A stretch of DNA of 64,000 nucleotides from Rhodopirellula bahusiensis (GCF_002727185.1 NZ_NIZW01000011.1:1-64000); one strand, 5' to 3'. Positions 25,777 to 35,213 are shown, counted from the stretch's first letter. The notes: generated from the sequence alone by a model not told the origin. Numbers and translations are program-made.

Positions 25777-27948
25777 TCAGAAGAATCCGCCACCACCGCC
25801 TCCCCCACCACCGCCCATCATTCCCGCTCCAATTGGTTGCAGTCTCTTCTTTTGTTGTTGCTGGAACTCTTCGTCGGGAAGACGTGGGTCTTCGCCGGTG
25901 TGTGTATCGCGAAGAGCACGCATCAGGTCTTCGACTTCTTTGTGCACTTCGTCGGTTGTGCTGACGAGCAACGCGGGACGGCCTTCTCGCGAATGGTTGA
26001 CGGAACTGATCGTCGAGTAGCCGCCGAGAGCTTCCCAGGCGTCCGGCTGGATGGTCGATGTAATCATTTCCATCGTGCCAATGTCGCCTCCTCTGGGCAG
26101 GCCGGTGCCTTCGAGAAAGTACAACCGCTGCCGAAGACTTGCGTCACTCGCTTCCACGCTGGTGAACTGCAACACCTCATCCTTGTATTGATACGTTAGG
26201 TCCATTGGACGAAGCATCAGACGCAGAAAGGACCGAAAAGAAACGGACTCGACGGCAACGTCTACCGGGACGTCAATCGAAAACCCTTCTGTTTCCAAGG
26301 CAAGCTTGTCGATCAGGATCGGGAAATTGACATCTTCCGACATGATGCGAGCGGCATCGTTCAATGGCATATCGGGGAAGTTGTAGGAAACCTTTCTGTC
26401 CATGATTTCATCGAGCTTCACTTCCTCTTCCGGTGTCATGTCCAACCAGCGATCGGTCGAAACTCCTCTGCGAGTCAGCACGGTCATGTCGGCTGTGATC
26501 AGCAGGCCGTCGTCGTCGACGATTGCCTTCAAACCCGCAGGCTCCAAGGCTTTTCGAAGCAATGTACGAAGCGGTTGATCACCCTTCGAATCGAACTGAA
26601 CATGGAGGCTGTCGATGTCGATCTGTCCCAGTGTCATGGCTTGTTCGTCGAGCAGGACTGGCGTCCGGATCGAGTCTTGCAGTGTTTCCGGTAGCGAACG
26701 GATATTGGATTCGAACGAAAGTGACGTTGGCTGATCCAGCGTTTCCGCCACTCGCTTCGCAACCTGGCTGGTGCCGGTGGATGGTACGGGCGGGGTGGGG
26801 GGAATCGGTGGTGTGGGCGGTGTCGGCCGAACGGGAGCAGGCACCGATTGAACGCCCGGAAGTTGCGTACGAGGCCCTGCATCCGGATTGTTGGCTTGCG
26901 TGTTTTGCGTGAATTGCGCCAGCGTGGTGGAAGAGTCTGCGTCCGGTGTCGCGAATGTAAGAACGCTGGCGGAGCGTCCATTTTCATCGTTGCCGGCGGG
27001 GACCGCGAAAGCGACTAGCAAGGCCAATCCGATGGCGGCGGTGGACCCGAGAATGGTGACGACAGGCATGGTGGCGATTCCTTGTGTCAAATGAGATTCA
27101 AGAGCAGAGAAGTGGGTGGGTGACGAGCAATCGGCCCAATGGGATTTGCCAAGGTCTGCGCCGGGGGCGGCGTCTGGTTCGCCAGTTGGAATGGTCGTCG
27201 TTGGTGGGCAAGTGAGTTCGAAGGCGGCTTGCGCGGCCATCGCTTCGGTGGCGCTCCAGGCATGAGCTGCCGCCCACGCTGCCATCGGTGCGACGCCACG
27301 AAGTCGAAGTTGTCGAGCGAGACGCGATTTGCCACGAGCCAGCCAACCGCGAACGGTTCCTTCGGTGGTTCCCATTCGTTTGGCTGTTTCGATGACCGTG
27401 ACGCCTTGCTGATGATGCAACACGATGGCGGATCGGTACTTTTCGGGCAGTTCCGAAAGTTCTTCGTCCAATACGATTGCTTGGTGTCGAAGCGTCAAAC
27501 GTTCCAATGGATCGACGGGTTCCGAGGGGACGTCTGACAAATCCTGGTGAGCGCGTTCAGGTGACATCATGGTCGCGATGCTGGCACGTTGGGCGACACG
27601 GTGTAGCCATCCGGCCAACCGTTCTGGGCTTCGGATCTTCTTCGCCGATTGGGCGAGGTACAAAAATGTCGTTTGCATTGCATCGTCGGCGTCGGCTCGG
27701 TCGTTGCAGCGTCGGATGCAAACGCTGAGAACCATTTGGGCGTAGCGCCGGACCAGTGTGTCGAGGGCTTCGAGACAATCGTCCGTGACCCAGGCGTCGA
27801 GCAGATCCGCGTCGGTTGGATTGAGGTCGTCCCAACGGGCTGCGGTACGCGAGCTCGCGCGATCTCGGGATTGGTTCTGGCAGACGGGACGTTCAACGGG
27901 AGGCGGGATTGGATCCGGCGCGTCGAGCGTGGAATTTCCTCTGGCCAT
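25777..27948 (-). CDS. ECF sigma factor fused to a membrane-spanning segment and secretin-like extracytoplasmic domain
   Basis: A 723-residue protein starting at ATG 27948 with AAAGGGGA upstream. Residues about 50-215 are an ECF sigma factor: sigma2 DADDAMQTTFLYLA and sigma4 VIETAKRMGTTEGTVRG with an HTH. A transmembrane helix (ILGSTAAIGLALLVAFAV, about 298-316) and a proline-rich linker (about 370-390) lead to an extracytoplasmic region with two STN/secretin-like segments (MTLGQIDIDSLHVQF, VSYNFPDMPLNDAARIM). The C-terminus ends in ten glycines and FF. This type of sigma-to-surface fusion is known from planctomycetes; the sigma domain would be held at the membrane and released or regulated by signals outside. 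No separate anti-sigma gene is next to it. Confidence 0.85.
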   Translation of the reverse strand: MARGNSTLDAPDPIPPPVERPVCQNQSRDRASSRTAARWDDLNPTDADLLDAWVTDDCLEALDTLVRRYAQMVLSVCIRRCNDRADADDAMQTTFLYLAQSAKKIRSPERLAGWLHRVAQRASIATMMSPERAHQDLSDVPSEPVDPLERLTLRHQAIVLDEELSELPEKYRSAIVLHHQQGVTVIETAKRMGTTEGTVRGWLARGKSRLARQLRLRGVAPMAAWAAAHAWSATEAMAAQAAFELTCPPTTTIPTGEPDAAPGADLGKSHWADCSSPTHFSALESHLTQGIATMPVVTILGSTAAIGLALLVAFAVPAGNDENGRSASVLTFATPDADSSTTLAQFTQNTQANNPDAGPRTQLPGVQSVPAPVRPTPPTPPIPPTPPVPSTGTSQVAKRVAETLDQPTSLSFESNIRSLPETLQDSIRTPVLLDEQAMTLGQIDIDSLHVQFDSKGDQPLRTLLRKALEPAGLKAIVDDDGLLITADMTVLTRRGVSTDRWLDMTPEEEVKLDEIMDRKVSYNFPDMPLNDAARIMSEDVNFPILIDKLALETEGFSIDVPVDVAVESVSFRSFLRLMLRPMDLTYQYKDEVLQFTSVEASDASLRQRLYFLEGTGLPRGGDIGTMEMITSTIQPDAWEALGGYSTISSVNHSREGRPALLVSTTDEVHKEVEDLMRALRDTHTGEDPRLPDEEFQQQQKKRLQPIGAGMMGGGGGGGGGGFF

Positions 27949-28173
27949 GAGTGATCCCCTTTCCTTTCCAACAAATTCAAGACGCCGGCGTCTCGTGAGA
28001 ACCAAGATGCCGCGGCGTTCACGCTCGGAAGCGAATTCGCCACCCCTGATCATCGCGTGTTCAGGAAGACAGTGGGGTGAGAAGCCCACACGGCGCGCGA
28101 AAAATCAGAAATTCGCGAAAAGAGATTTCGATCCAATACCTGTCGCTTGGTGGTCCCCCACCGAGACGCACGT

Positions 28174-28203
28174 GAGAGTCGAACAGTTGTCTAAGCTGTT
28201 TCT
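28174..28203. repeat. Dispersed hairpin repeat, copy 1 (GAACAGTTG family)
   Basis: GAGAGTCGAACAGTTGTC followed by AAGCTGTT resembles the hairpin at 34985-35014, where the arms pair perfectly. It lies in the 398-bp gap 27949-28346 upstream of the sigma fusion and downstream of malQ. The rest of the gap shows no gene. Confidence 0.45.
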
Positions 28204-28346
28204 GTGCGTTGGTTGTCTTGTTTGGGAGGGTGACGTGGACGCTGGGAACTTTGTTTGGGGGCGGGCGCTGGTTGTGGATCTTTTGATTCGGATTGCGCTT
28301 GGTCACGGAGGGGGAACACCGTGCTACAGGTTTTTTTGAGCGTTTG

Positions 28347-29864
28347 TTAGCCGACGCTGGGAACTTCGTGCGTCAGGCGGCCTCGTTCTTGGCAGAGCGA
28401 AGCGAGACGGTCGGCGTGGGCTTGCGTCAACGCTTGGGGTGACAATCGCCATGCCCAATTGCCATCTGCGATGCCAGGCAAATTCATTCGGGCTTCGTTG
28501 CCGAGTCCCAACACATCCTGGATCGGAACGATCGCGATTTCTGCTTCCGATGACATGACGGCATCGATCAACTGCCAATGCACCTCTTCGTCGCTGTGCA
28601 CGACATCGTCGAGCGGATCCGAGCCTGCTTCGGGTGGCGTACGCAAGTGATACCAACCCATCACCGTGTCGTTGTCATGGGTGCCGGTGTAGGCGACGCA
28701 CGATTCGGGATAGGTCGATGGTCGATGGAAGTCATCTTCCATGTTGGCGAATCCAAACTGCAGAACTCGCATTCCGGGAAAGCCGAGTTCTTCACGCAGC
28801 TGATGAACCGCGTCGGTGATCATTCCCAGGTCTTCCGCGATGAAGGGAAGTTCGCCGAGTTCTTTCGCGGCGGCTTGGAATGGTTTTGCACCGGGGCCGG
28901 TTCGCCACTGTCCGTCGATTGCTGTTTCCGCACCGTAGGGAACTTCCCAGTAGGCTTCGAAGCCCCGGAAGTGGTCGACTCGTAACAAGTCGAATTGCTC
29001 CAACGCCCGACGGAAGCGTGCCGTCCACCAAGCGTAGTTGGCGTTCTCCAGTGCTTCCCAATCGTATTGTGGGTTGCCCCAAAGTTGTCCTGTTTCGCTA
29101 AAGTAGTCCGGCGGAACTCCCGCGATCAATGCCGGCGTGCCGTCCTCCTTCAGTGCGAACATGTCTTGGTTGCCCCAAACATCAGCACTCTCGTAGGCAA
29201 CGAAGATAGGCATGTCGCCGCAAAGTTGAACTTGTCGCTCGTTTGCGTACGCCTTCAGTCGGTTCCATTGGCGATCGAACAGAAATTGTTGGAACCGCGA
29301 ATAATCAATTTCGCGTGCCATTTCTTGGCGAGCTTGCCCGAGTGCATCCGCTTCGCGGTGACTGATTGGATCGGGCCACTTGGACCAGTTCGATTCTTTG
29401 TACTTGTTCAAGAACACTTCGAACAAAGAGAACTCATCGAGCCACCAATCGTTGGTGTCCAAGAAAAGTTCGAACGCAATCTTCAATTCGCGAGGTGGAT
29501 TCGCAAGGTAGCGTTCGTAGGCCAGTTTCAACCGCGCGTGTTTGAACTCGCTGACCACGCCGAAGTCCACGCATGCTGGATCACTTTCGGGGAACCCTTG
29601 CACGTCGGACGATTCAAGCAGACCTTCGTCGACCAGCGTTTCCAAACTGATTAACAACGCGTTGCCCCCGAACGCGGAGTACGCACTGTAGGGCGAGTTG
29701 CCATAGGCGGGAGGACTGAGGGGCAGAATTTGCCAAATCGATTGGCCGGCCGCGTGCAAGAAGTCGACCATCTCGTACGCTGCGGAACCCAGGTCACCGA
29801 TGCCCAATTCCGATGGCAAACTGGTGATGTGACAAAGGATGCCGGAGGATCGCGGGAAACGCAT
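28347..29864 (-). CDS. malQ: 4-alpha-glucanotransferase (amylomaltase)
   Basis: A 505-residue GH77 amylomaltase that transfers alpha-1,4-glucan segments between maltodextrins or glycogen. Family features: GILCHITSLPSELGIGDLG at the N-terminus, QILPLSPPAYGNSPYSA, the catalytic RVDHFRGFEAYWEVP (about residue 293), EDLG (about 343) and GTHDND (about 393). Full length for the family. It is followed by a long gap and preceded by a 109-bp gap to mqnC. Cytoplasmic; probably glycogen or maltodextrin turnover. Confidence 0.97.
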   Translation of the reverse strand: MRFPRSSGILCHITSLPSELGIGDLGSAAYEMVDFLHAAGQSIWQILPLSPPAYGNSPYSAYSAFGGNALLISLETLVDEGLLESSDVQGFPESDPACVDFGVVSEFKHARLKLAYERYLANPPRELKIAFELFLDTNDWWLDEFSLFEVFLNKYKESNWSKWPDPISHREADALGQARQEMAREIDYSRFQQFLFDRQWNRLKAYANERQVQLCGDMPIFVAYESADVWGNQDMFALKEDGTPALIAGVPPDYFSETGQLWGNPQYDWEALENANYAWWTARFRRALEQFDLLRVDHFRGFEAYWEVPYGAETAIDGQWRTGPGAKPFQAAAKELGELPFIAEDLGMITDAVHQLREELGFPGMRVLQFGFANMEDDFHRPSTYPESCVAYTGTHDNDTVMGWYHLRTPPEAGSDPLDDVVHSDEEVHWQLIDAVMSSEAEIAIVPIQDVLGLGNEARMNLPGIADGNWAWRLSPQALTQAHADRLASLCQERGRLTHEVPSVG

Positions 29865-29973
29865 GCGTGAGATCTAGTTGGCGATAGTCGGTCGGTTGAA
29901 TCAGAAGTTTTGCACCACGTGATGAACACAGGGCAACTTCCGCACCAGTTTTGAAAAGACTACCGGACTTCGG

Positions 29974-31134
29974 TCAAACCGCCAATTGGACCAATTCTCT
30001 TGCCGATTGTTCCCCGTTTGCCTGAATGGCTTTGGCTTCCAATTGTTCGTCGACCAGGTTGTAGTGCACATCACGCTGGCGAGGGATGAAACCGAGTTCC
30101 TCAATTGCTTCGCGAATTTGTTGCAATGACAGATAGTGCACCGTTCCGGCTTCGGCAACGACGTTTTCTTCGATCATCAGGCTTCCCATGTCATTGGCAC
30201 CGAACATCAACGCCATTTGCCCAATCTTCAAACCTTGCGTGACCCAACTACTTTGAATGTTGGGAATGTTGTCCAAGAACAATCGCGAGACGGCCAACAT
30301 TTTTAGATATTCGAACGAGCCGGTCGGTCGAACGTCAGACATGTCGGTGTTGTCAGGTTGGAACGTCCAGCAGATGAACGCGGTGAAGCCACCCGTTTCG
30401 TCCTGCAGACTTCGCAAACGATCGAGGTGTTCGATTCGTTCCTCGAGTGTCTCGACGTGACCGAACATCATCGTGCTGGAACTGATCCCGCCCAGCTCGT
30501 GCCACACTCGCATGACGTTCAACCAATCGTCTGTCATGACTTTGCCACGAGTGATCTCGTTGCGAACGCGATCGGTCAAAACTTCGGCACCACCACCAGG
30601 CACACTGCCCAGTCCCGCGTCTTTCAATCGCGACAGGACATCTCGAAGCGGTAGCTTGTTGACTTTGGTGAAGTGATGCAGTTCTGGCGGCGAGAAACCA
30701 TGAACGTTCACCTCGGGAAAGCGTGACTTGATGTCGCCGAGCATCTCCTCGTACCAATCGAGTTTGTACTTTGGATGCAGGCCGCCTTGCAGCAAGATTT
30801 GGTTGCCGCCCAGATCAACGGTCTCTTGGATTTTCTGCAGCAGAACTTCACGAGGCAGCACGTAACCTTCGTCGCTTTTCGGTCCACGATAGAACGCGCA
30901 GAAGTCACACACCGCCGTGCAGACGTTGGTGTAGTTGATGTTCCGATCGATGTTGTAGGTGCGATAAGGTTCCGGATGCTTGGCTCGCGAAATCTTTTCG
31001 GCGGCGGCACCGATCGCTGCCAGGTCGTGGCTTTCGAGCAGCGTCAGACCGTCGGCGGATGTCAGCCGGTCCCCAGCGACGGCCTTGGCGAGGATTTCGT
31101 GGACGGCAGATGAGTTGGCGGGTGCGTTCATCAA
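29974..31134 (-). CDS. mqnC: Cyclic dehypoxanthinyl futalosine synthase (radical SAM)
   Basis: A 386-residue radical SAM enzyme that closes the ring of dehypoxanthine futalosine in the alternative menaquinone pathway. The cluster-binding motif is CTAVCDFC (Cys 72, 76, 79), followed by GGNQILLQGGLHP, GFSPPELHHF and GLGSVPGGGAEVL, all typical of MqnC/MqnE-type enzymes. The call as MqnC rather than MqnE rests on overall pattern and on the overlap with mqnA: its ATG at 31134 overlaps the mqnA stop (ATGA). The operon supplies menaquinone for respiration. Confidence 0.93.
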   Translation of the reverse strand: MMNAPANSSAVHEILAKAVAGDRLTSADGLTLLESHDLAAIGAAAEKISRAKHPEPYRTYNIDRNINYTNVCTAVCDFCAFYRGPKSDEGYVLPREVLLQKIQETVDLGGNQILLQGGLHPKYKLDWYEEMLGDIKSRFPEVNVHGFSPPELHHFTKVNKLPLRDVLSRLKDAGLGSVPGGGAEVLTDRVRNEITRGKVMTDDWLNVMRVWHELGGISSSTMMFGHVETLEERIEHLDRLRSLQDETGGFTAFICWTFQPDNTDMSDVRPTGSFEYLKMLAVSRLFLDNIPNIQSSWVTQGLKIGQMALMFGANDMGSLMIEENVVAEAGTVHYLSLQQIREAIEELGFIPRQRDVHYNLVDEQLEAKAIQANGEQSARELVQLAV

Positions 31135-31934
31135 TCTTGCAAAGGTGAGTGGGAAGCGGGGACCAGCCCCAGATGTTCGGCTTTTTCGCGGAAGGCTGCC
31201 AGCCCCGATCGTTCGCCGTTGCCGAGTTGAAAGTGAAGATTCTCAGCGAAGTAGCGATGCAGGTCCTCAATCGTCAGACCGTGACCCGCGGCTTCGCGTT
31301 TGGCGATAGTTTCGAATTGCTGCATTCCCTCGTCGCGGGACACGTTCAATGCGGTTTCAATTTGCTGGCGGATCTCAGGATCAGCGACGGCGGAGCGGCG
31401 GGCCACCCACATGGCAAACACAAATGGCAACTCGGTCCAGCGAACCCAGCGGTCGCCAAGGTCCCAGATCTCTTTGTACTTGGCCGGAGCCGGATGCATG
31501 GCTCGATCGCCAATCATCAACAACGCGTCGGCGTCGATTTCGTCGGGCGATGAACCGATCGGGAATGGCACTGTTTCCGGACGCAGTCCATGCATCTCCG
31601 CCAGCAAGATCTGGGACATCGCGGCGCTGGTGCGACTGCCTTCGTCCAGAGCCAATGTTCGGATCTGGTTCATCGGAACTCGGCTCAACACCCGCACGCT
31701 CCAGACCGGGCCGCGACAAGCAATCGCGGCGTCGGAAATGATTTCGTAGTCGTCTCCCCCGCGGAAATATTCGACGCTGGGGATCAACGCGATGTCCAAT
31801 TTACCAGCCGCTAGGTCGCGAGCAAGCCTCGAAGGCAGATCCAAACGCAACTTGCCAAGTTGTCCCAAACGCTCCGGAAGCGTTTCGATCAACGGTTTTG
31901 TGTTCAGATAGGAAACTGCACCAAGGCGGAGCAT
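31131..31934 (-). CDS. mqnA: Chorismate dehydratase MqnA
   Basis: A 267-residue protein from ATG 31934 that converts chorismate to 3-enolpyruvylbenzoate, the entry step of the futalosine menaquinone pathway. Family features: LRLGAVSYLNTKPLIETLPE, SRLARDLAAGKLDIALIPSVEY and LALDEGSRTSAAM with DALLMIGDRAM. A longer frame from 32198 runs through a palindromic repeat and lacks homology, so the internal ATG is chosen. It overlaps mqnC by 4 bp. Confidence 0.95.
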   Translation of the reverse strand: MLRLGAVSYLNTKPLIETLPERLGQLGKLRLDLPSRLARDLAAGKLDIALIPSVEYFRGGDDYEIISDAAIACRGPVWSVRVLSRVPMNQIRTLALDEGSRTSAAMSQILLAEMHGLRPETVPFPIGSSPDEIDADALLMIGDRAMHPAPAKYKEIWDLGDRWVRWTELPFVFAMWVARRSAVADPEIRQQIETALNVSRDEGMQQFETIAKREAAGHGLTIEDLHRYFAENLHFQLGNGERSGLAAFREKAEHLGLVPASHSPLQD

Positions 31935-31959
31935 GGTCGTATCAGGGTTTGAGGAGTTC

Positions 31960-32090
31960 GTACGATGGCCTTCCAAGGCCGTCGCGTGTTGAATCGACGG
32001 TCTTGAAATACCAACGCAGTTGAATCGACGGCTTCGGAAGGCCATCGTACATATCGGGGGAACTGCGACGGCCTTGGAAGGCCATCGTAC
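31960..32090. repeat. Palindromic intergenic repeat cluster (family A), three copies
   Basis: A 25-bp unit at 31960-31984 is exactly repeated in inverted orientation at 32066-32090, with a third partial copy at 32026-32050 and a degenerate one near 31992-32008. Each unit is itself a hairpin of about 10 bp with a CC or GG loop (core GGCCTTCCAAGGCC). The cluster is 26 bp upstream of the mqnA start. Related copies lie at 39869-39896 and 40203-40267. Confidence 0.7.
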
Positions 32091-32170
32091 AGGCTCGGTG
32101 ACTGGTGGCGTTTGTTGGGAGAACTTCGTCCGTGTTGATAACCGCGGTGAAGAGGGGCCGGCAACCCGTT

Positions 32171-32824
32171 TCAGCTGCGGCCGCGGGTTTTTCGCCAAAC
32201 TCGCATTTCGTTGGGGCCTTTGAAAAGCACCATCACCGAACCGTACGCCGCATAGCGATGAAAAACGTATTCATGGAAATCGTCTTCGCCCGGCCAAGGG
32301 TAGCTGTAGATGATTCCGAAGTCCTCCACATCCAAACCGATCGACGCGTAGGCTGATTCGATCGAGTGGCCAAGACTTGGCAGCGTCGGATCGTCCGCGA
32401 GCGTCTCGGATCCCTCCGGCAGGAAGTTGCCTCTCACCAATTCGGGAGTCGGTCCAGCCTTCGGGATCGCGGCGAGCGTTTCCTGCCAATCCTTCAGTGT
32501 CATTTCGCCCTGGCGGATCAGTTCTGGTTCGGATTCGATTCCGATGGAATCCCAGCCGACCGCAGCCGCCAGCCACGTGATCGCGGCGAATCCGCATCCC
32601 CATTCCACAAATCGCGAATTGTTCAGCATTTGTGATTCGGCGACCCAACGCATTGTCTGATAGACGTGCAAGTAGTCGGCGGCGACAAACAATTCGATCT
32701 GGGGTCGGTCCCAGCGGTCTTGGAAGGCTTCGATTCTCTGTTTGACCCCATGCACCATCGCGTGGATTTCGGTCGGGATTTCGGTCGAGTCCAAGCCGGC
32801 GGGCAATTCGATCGGTGTCAGCAT
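32171..32824 (-). CDS. SAM-dependent methyltransferase-like protein
   Basis: A 217-residue class I methyltransferase-like protein. The SAM-binding motif I is FVEWGCGFAAITWLAA with Glu in place of the usual Asp at the start of the loop, and motif II is SIGIESEPELI. The sequence FGIIYSYPWPGEDDFHEYVF is probably the substrate-side motif IV region. No target-recognition domain is attached. Substrate unknown. It is divergent from the GspE-like gene at 33017 with a 192-bp shared region. Confidence 0.75.
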   Translation of the reverse strand: MLTPIELPAGLDSTEIPTEIHAMVHGVKQRIEAFQDRWDRPQIELFVAADYLHVYQTMRWVAESQMLNNSRFVEWGCGFAAITWLAAAVGWDSIGIESEPELIRQGEMTLKDWQETLAAIPKAGPTPELVRGNFLPEGSETLADDPTLPSLGHSIESAYASIGLDVEDFGIIYSYPWPGEDDFHEYVFHRYAAYGSVMVLFKGPNEMRVWRKTRGRS

Positions 32825-33016
32825 TTCTTGGGGTCAAGCAAAGACGAGACGGACGCGTGATATCGTCGGCATTGTTTGCAAAATCAGAACAATCGGTTCC
32901 GAAGCAAAGCGGGACGGCGAGGTTCTCCAGCGAACCCAATGATTCGTCAAGCCCGCTGGAGCGAATCGACCTATCTGTTTCGATGAGGCACTTGTTCAGC
33001 AATACGAAACGGCACC

Positions 33017-34117
33017 ATGAATTTAACGTCAGTCGATTTCAGCCAACCGTCAATCGGTTGGCTAGACGAAATGTGGGGGCAACTCGAGCACACTGATGAA
33101 AAGGACCAACCGCCGGAAGAACAGTTGGCTGAACAGTGTGGTTTGACCGACGAATCAAAGCTCGCTTCGGTCTATGCATCGCACTATTTGTTGCCGTTGT
33201 TCGAGCCGCCGATCGGGTTGTCGATTCCCGTTGACCGCCGTCTCACGCAATATCTGCCTGCTGACTTTTGCAAAGAGAATGAGCTGGTTCCCTTGGCCGT
33301 TCAGGATCACAGTCTGGAGGTCGCCATCGCGTCTCCTTCGGCGTTGCTATTGGCCGATGACGTTCGGCGAATCAGCGGGTTGCAGATGCGTCCCTTGTTC
33401 GCGCGAGCAACCGTGGTTCGAAAGGCATGCGATGAACTGTATGGCGAATTGAAACCACCGGCCCAGTCCACTGGAGCGGTCGTCGAACCAGAAGCAACGG
33501 ATGTCGACCCTCTTGAGAACACATCTGCAAAACGAACTCCTCAGCCGCCGCCGATTGCCAAGCCCGTCGTTCCGTCGCCCATGAACTTAACCGCCTACGA
33601 TCTCAAAGCCGCCGAGCGAGCGACTTGGCAAAATCAATTGGTTGCCGAAAGCGGGCTGACAATTTACTGCGGACGAAAAAGTCTGGACAAAAATCCCTTG
33701 GCGAGGTTGTGGGGTGTCTGGTCCAGCCAAACGCACGGGCGTCCGGCTCGAAAATGGAACCCGTTGCAACGTGAATTGGTGGAATCCGACCCTTCCGTGG
33801 TCATCATTCCGGACCTGAACAACCGAACTTCCGCAGAAGTTTGTCTGCACTCGGTGTTGCAGGGAGAGCGTGTTTTCGCGGTCGTTCACGCTCGAGACCC
33901 CGTCTCGGCGATTTTGCGGCTCCGGGCTTGGGGACAAATTGGCCACTTGCTCGCCGAACAGATTAACCTGTTGATACATCAGAACGGCCTTTCCAGGTCG
34001 GAGTGTCGCAGCATCGAAATCGATGACACGCGTCGTTCCGCCCTGGCGTCCGAAAATGACATGGGCCGATTGCAAAAGCTTTTTCCTTCCACTGGCAGCT
34101 TTCTATGTGGCCCCTGA
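33017..34117 (+). CDS. GspE/PilB-like protein with intact N-domain and degenerate ATPase core
   Basis: A 366-residue protein. Residues about 30-145 match the GspE N-terminal (MshEN-like) domain: YLPADFCKENELVPLAVQDH, SLEVAIASPS, DDVRRISGLQMRPLFA. After a proline-rich linker, residues about 205-345 align to the GspE motor core but without its catalytic parts: the Walker A position reads TIYCGRKSLDKNP, the Walker B position VVIIPDLNNRTSAEVCL (family: VGEIRD-ETAEIAL), and the His box VHARDPVSAI (family: LHTNDAPSA). It is therefore probably an ATP-hydrolysis-dead paralogue acting as a scaffold or regulator of a type II secretion or pilus system. It overlaps the next gene by 13 bp. Confidence 0.75.
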   Translation: MNLTSVDFSQPSIGWLDEMWGQLEHTDEKDQPPEEQLAEQCGLTDESKLASVYASHYLLPLFEPPIGLSIPVDRRLTQYLPADFCKENELVPLAVQDHSLEVAIASPSALLLADDVRRISGLQMRPLFARATVVRKACDELYGELKPPAQSTGAVVEPEATDVDPLENTSAKRTPQPPPIAKPVVPSPMNLTAYDLKAAERATWQNQLVAESGLTIYCGRKSLDKNPLARLWGVWSSQTHGRPARKWNPLQRELVESDPSVVIIPDLNNRTSAEVCLHSVLQGERVFAVVHARDPVSAILRLRAWGQIGHLLAEQINLLIHQNGLSRSECRSIEIDDTRRSALASENDMGRLQKLFPSTGSFLCGP

Positions 34118-34938
34118 CCAACGGAAATCGATGTCTCGTCGGTCCCGAAGCGGAATTGTTTCGCGGAACGGTCGCGATGATGGTGGATCAGTTGGTTGAT
34201 GAGATAAATCCCGCTGCCGAAGTTGATCACGATGAAGACAGCGATGTGCTCTTCACGATCTCCGGACCTGTCGCGGGTTTCGATCCGCCGCACTGGTACG
34301 ATATGTGGGAACCAGAGCAAAAGATTTGGTTGCTCGAACGAGTTGCCACGTCGCTGCTGACTTCTCGTCCGGCTCCCGCGATGGCGGCGATGTTCGAGGC
34401 CACCGTCGAAGCCATCTATGTCGAGATGGGAAACCTGATCGCTCTTGAGATCACCGAAGGACGACCGATCGAGCCTGGTTCTTGGCGTCAGTCACTTTTG
34501 GATGCCTACGTTCAACGTTGTCCACGCGATAGCTTTCTCGAGGCCACCCACTTCGAAGCAACCACGTTGGATCCGTGCTGGCCACGTGAGATCGAACAAC
34601 AGATTCGACAGTTTGAACAAACGCCTTCCGCGGAAGGCGACTCGAACGCAAACTCGATTCAAGATGCTAATTCGGTTCCGGATCCCGCTGAGAAACGTCA
34701 AAGCGATTGGCTGACGTATTGGTCGATGGTCATCGAACGATTGGTCGATGCGACCTATGGGCCTCGCGTTCATCACGCTGCGGAAGCATTTCGCGATGGC
34801 GATCCAAAAATGCTGAAGCAGTTCCTGCAGTCCAAGGGCGTCAGTCCGAAGTTCGTGCAGCGGATCCCACCACTGAGGACCAAGGCACAGCTTCAGAAAG
34901 CGGTGACTCGTTTGCAAACTTTGTTGCTGGACGAGTGA
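34105..34938 (+). CDS. Hypothetical partner of the GspE-like protein
   Basis: A 277-residue acidic protein starting inside the end of the preceding gene (13-bp overlap in another frame), so the two are translationally linked. It has helical stretches around WEPEQKIWLLERVATSLL and AAMFEATVEAIYVEMGNL, an acidic low-complexity insert (about 170-195), and a helical C-terminus. No known domain is recognised and no signal peptide or membrane segment is seen. The overlap suggests a joint function with the pseudo-ATPase. Confidence 0.6.
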   Translation: MWPLTNGNRCLVGPEAELFRGTVAMMVDQLVDEINPAAEVDHDEDSDVLFTISGPVAGFDPPHWYDMWEPEQKIWLLERVATSLLTSRPAPAMAAMFEATVEAIYVEMGNLIALEITEGRPIEPGSWRQSLLDAYVQRCPRDSFLEATHFEATTLDPCWPREIEQQIRQFEQTPSAEGDSNANSIQDANSVPDPAEKRQSDWLTYWSMVIERLVDATYGPRVHHAAEAFRDGDPKMLKQFLQSKGVSPKFVQRIPPLRTKAQLQKAVTRLQTLLLDE

Positions 34939-34984
34939 AGTCGCGAACGTAGTGGACGAGGCAACGAATCCTTCTGCCTGAACA

Positions 34985-35014
34985 TGAGAGTAGAACAGTT
35001 GTCCTCAACTGTTC
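34985..35014. repeat. Dispersed hairpin repeat, copy 2
   Basis: GAACAGTTG (34993-35001) and CAACTGTTC (35006-35014) are exact complements around TCCT, preceded by GAGAGTA at 34985. The same unit in degenerate form is at 28174-28203. Confidence 0.55.
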
Positions 35015-35072
35015 CGTCGTGCCGCCCTCAACGGCCAAGCCTCATCGCGACCCGGCGCCACTTCTCATACCC

Positions 35073-35206
35073 GGCCCTCACCCTCGCGTACGCCTGAACG
35101 GCGTCGCTCGACCTCTCCCCAAACTCTGTTTCGGGAGATGTACGTCATGCTGAAATCTGCCGAAAAGCGGTATCAACAAACTGCACGACCTTCGTTCAGC
35201 TTGAAG
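35073..35206. repeat. Long dispersed repeat (family B), copy 1
   Basis: About 134 bp with strong similarity to 40048-40193. Shared blocks include CGTACGCCTGAACGGCGTC, CTCGACCTCTC, TTTCGGGAGA, ATCTGCCGAAAAGCGGTATC and a final AGCTTGAAG. It ends 8 bp from the stop of the small gene at 35214. No coding potential is apparent. Confidence 0.7.
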
Positions 35207-35213
35207 CAGCGTG

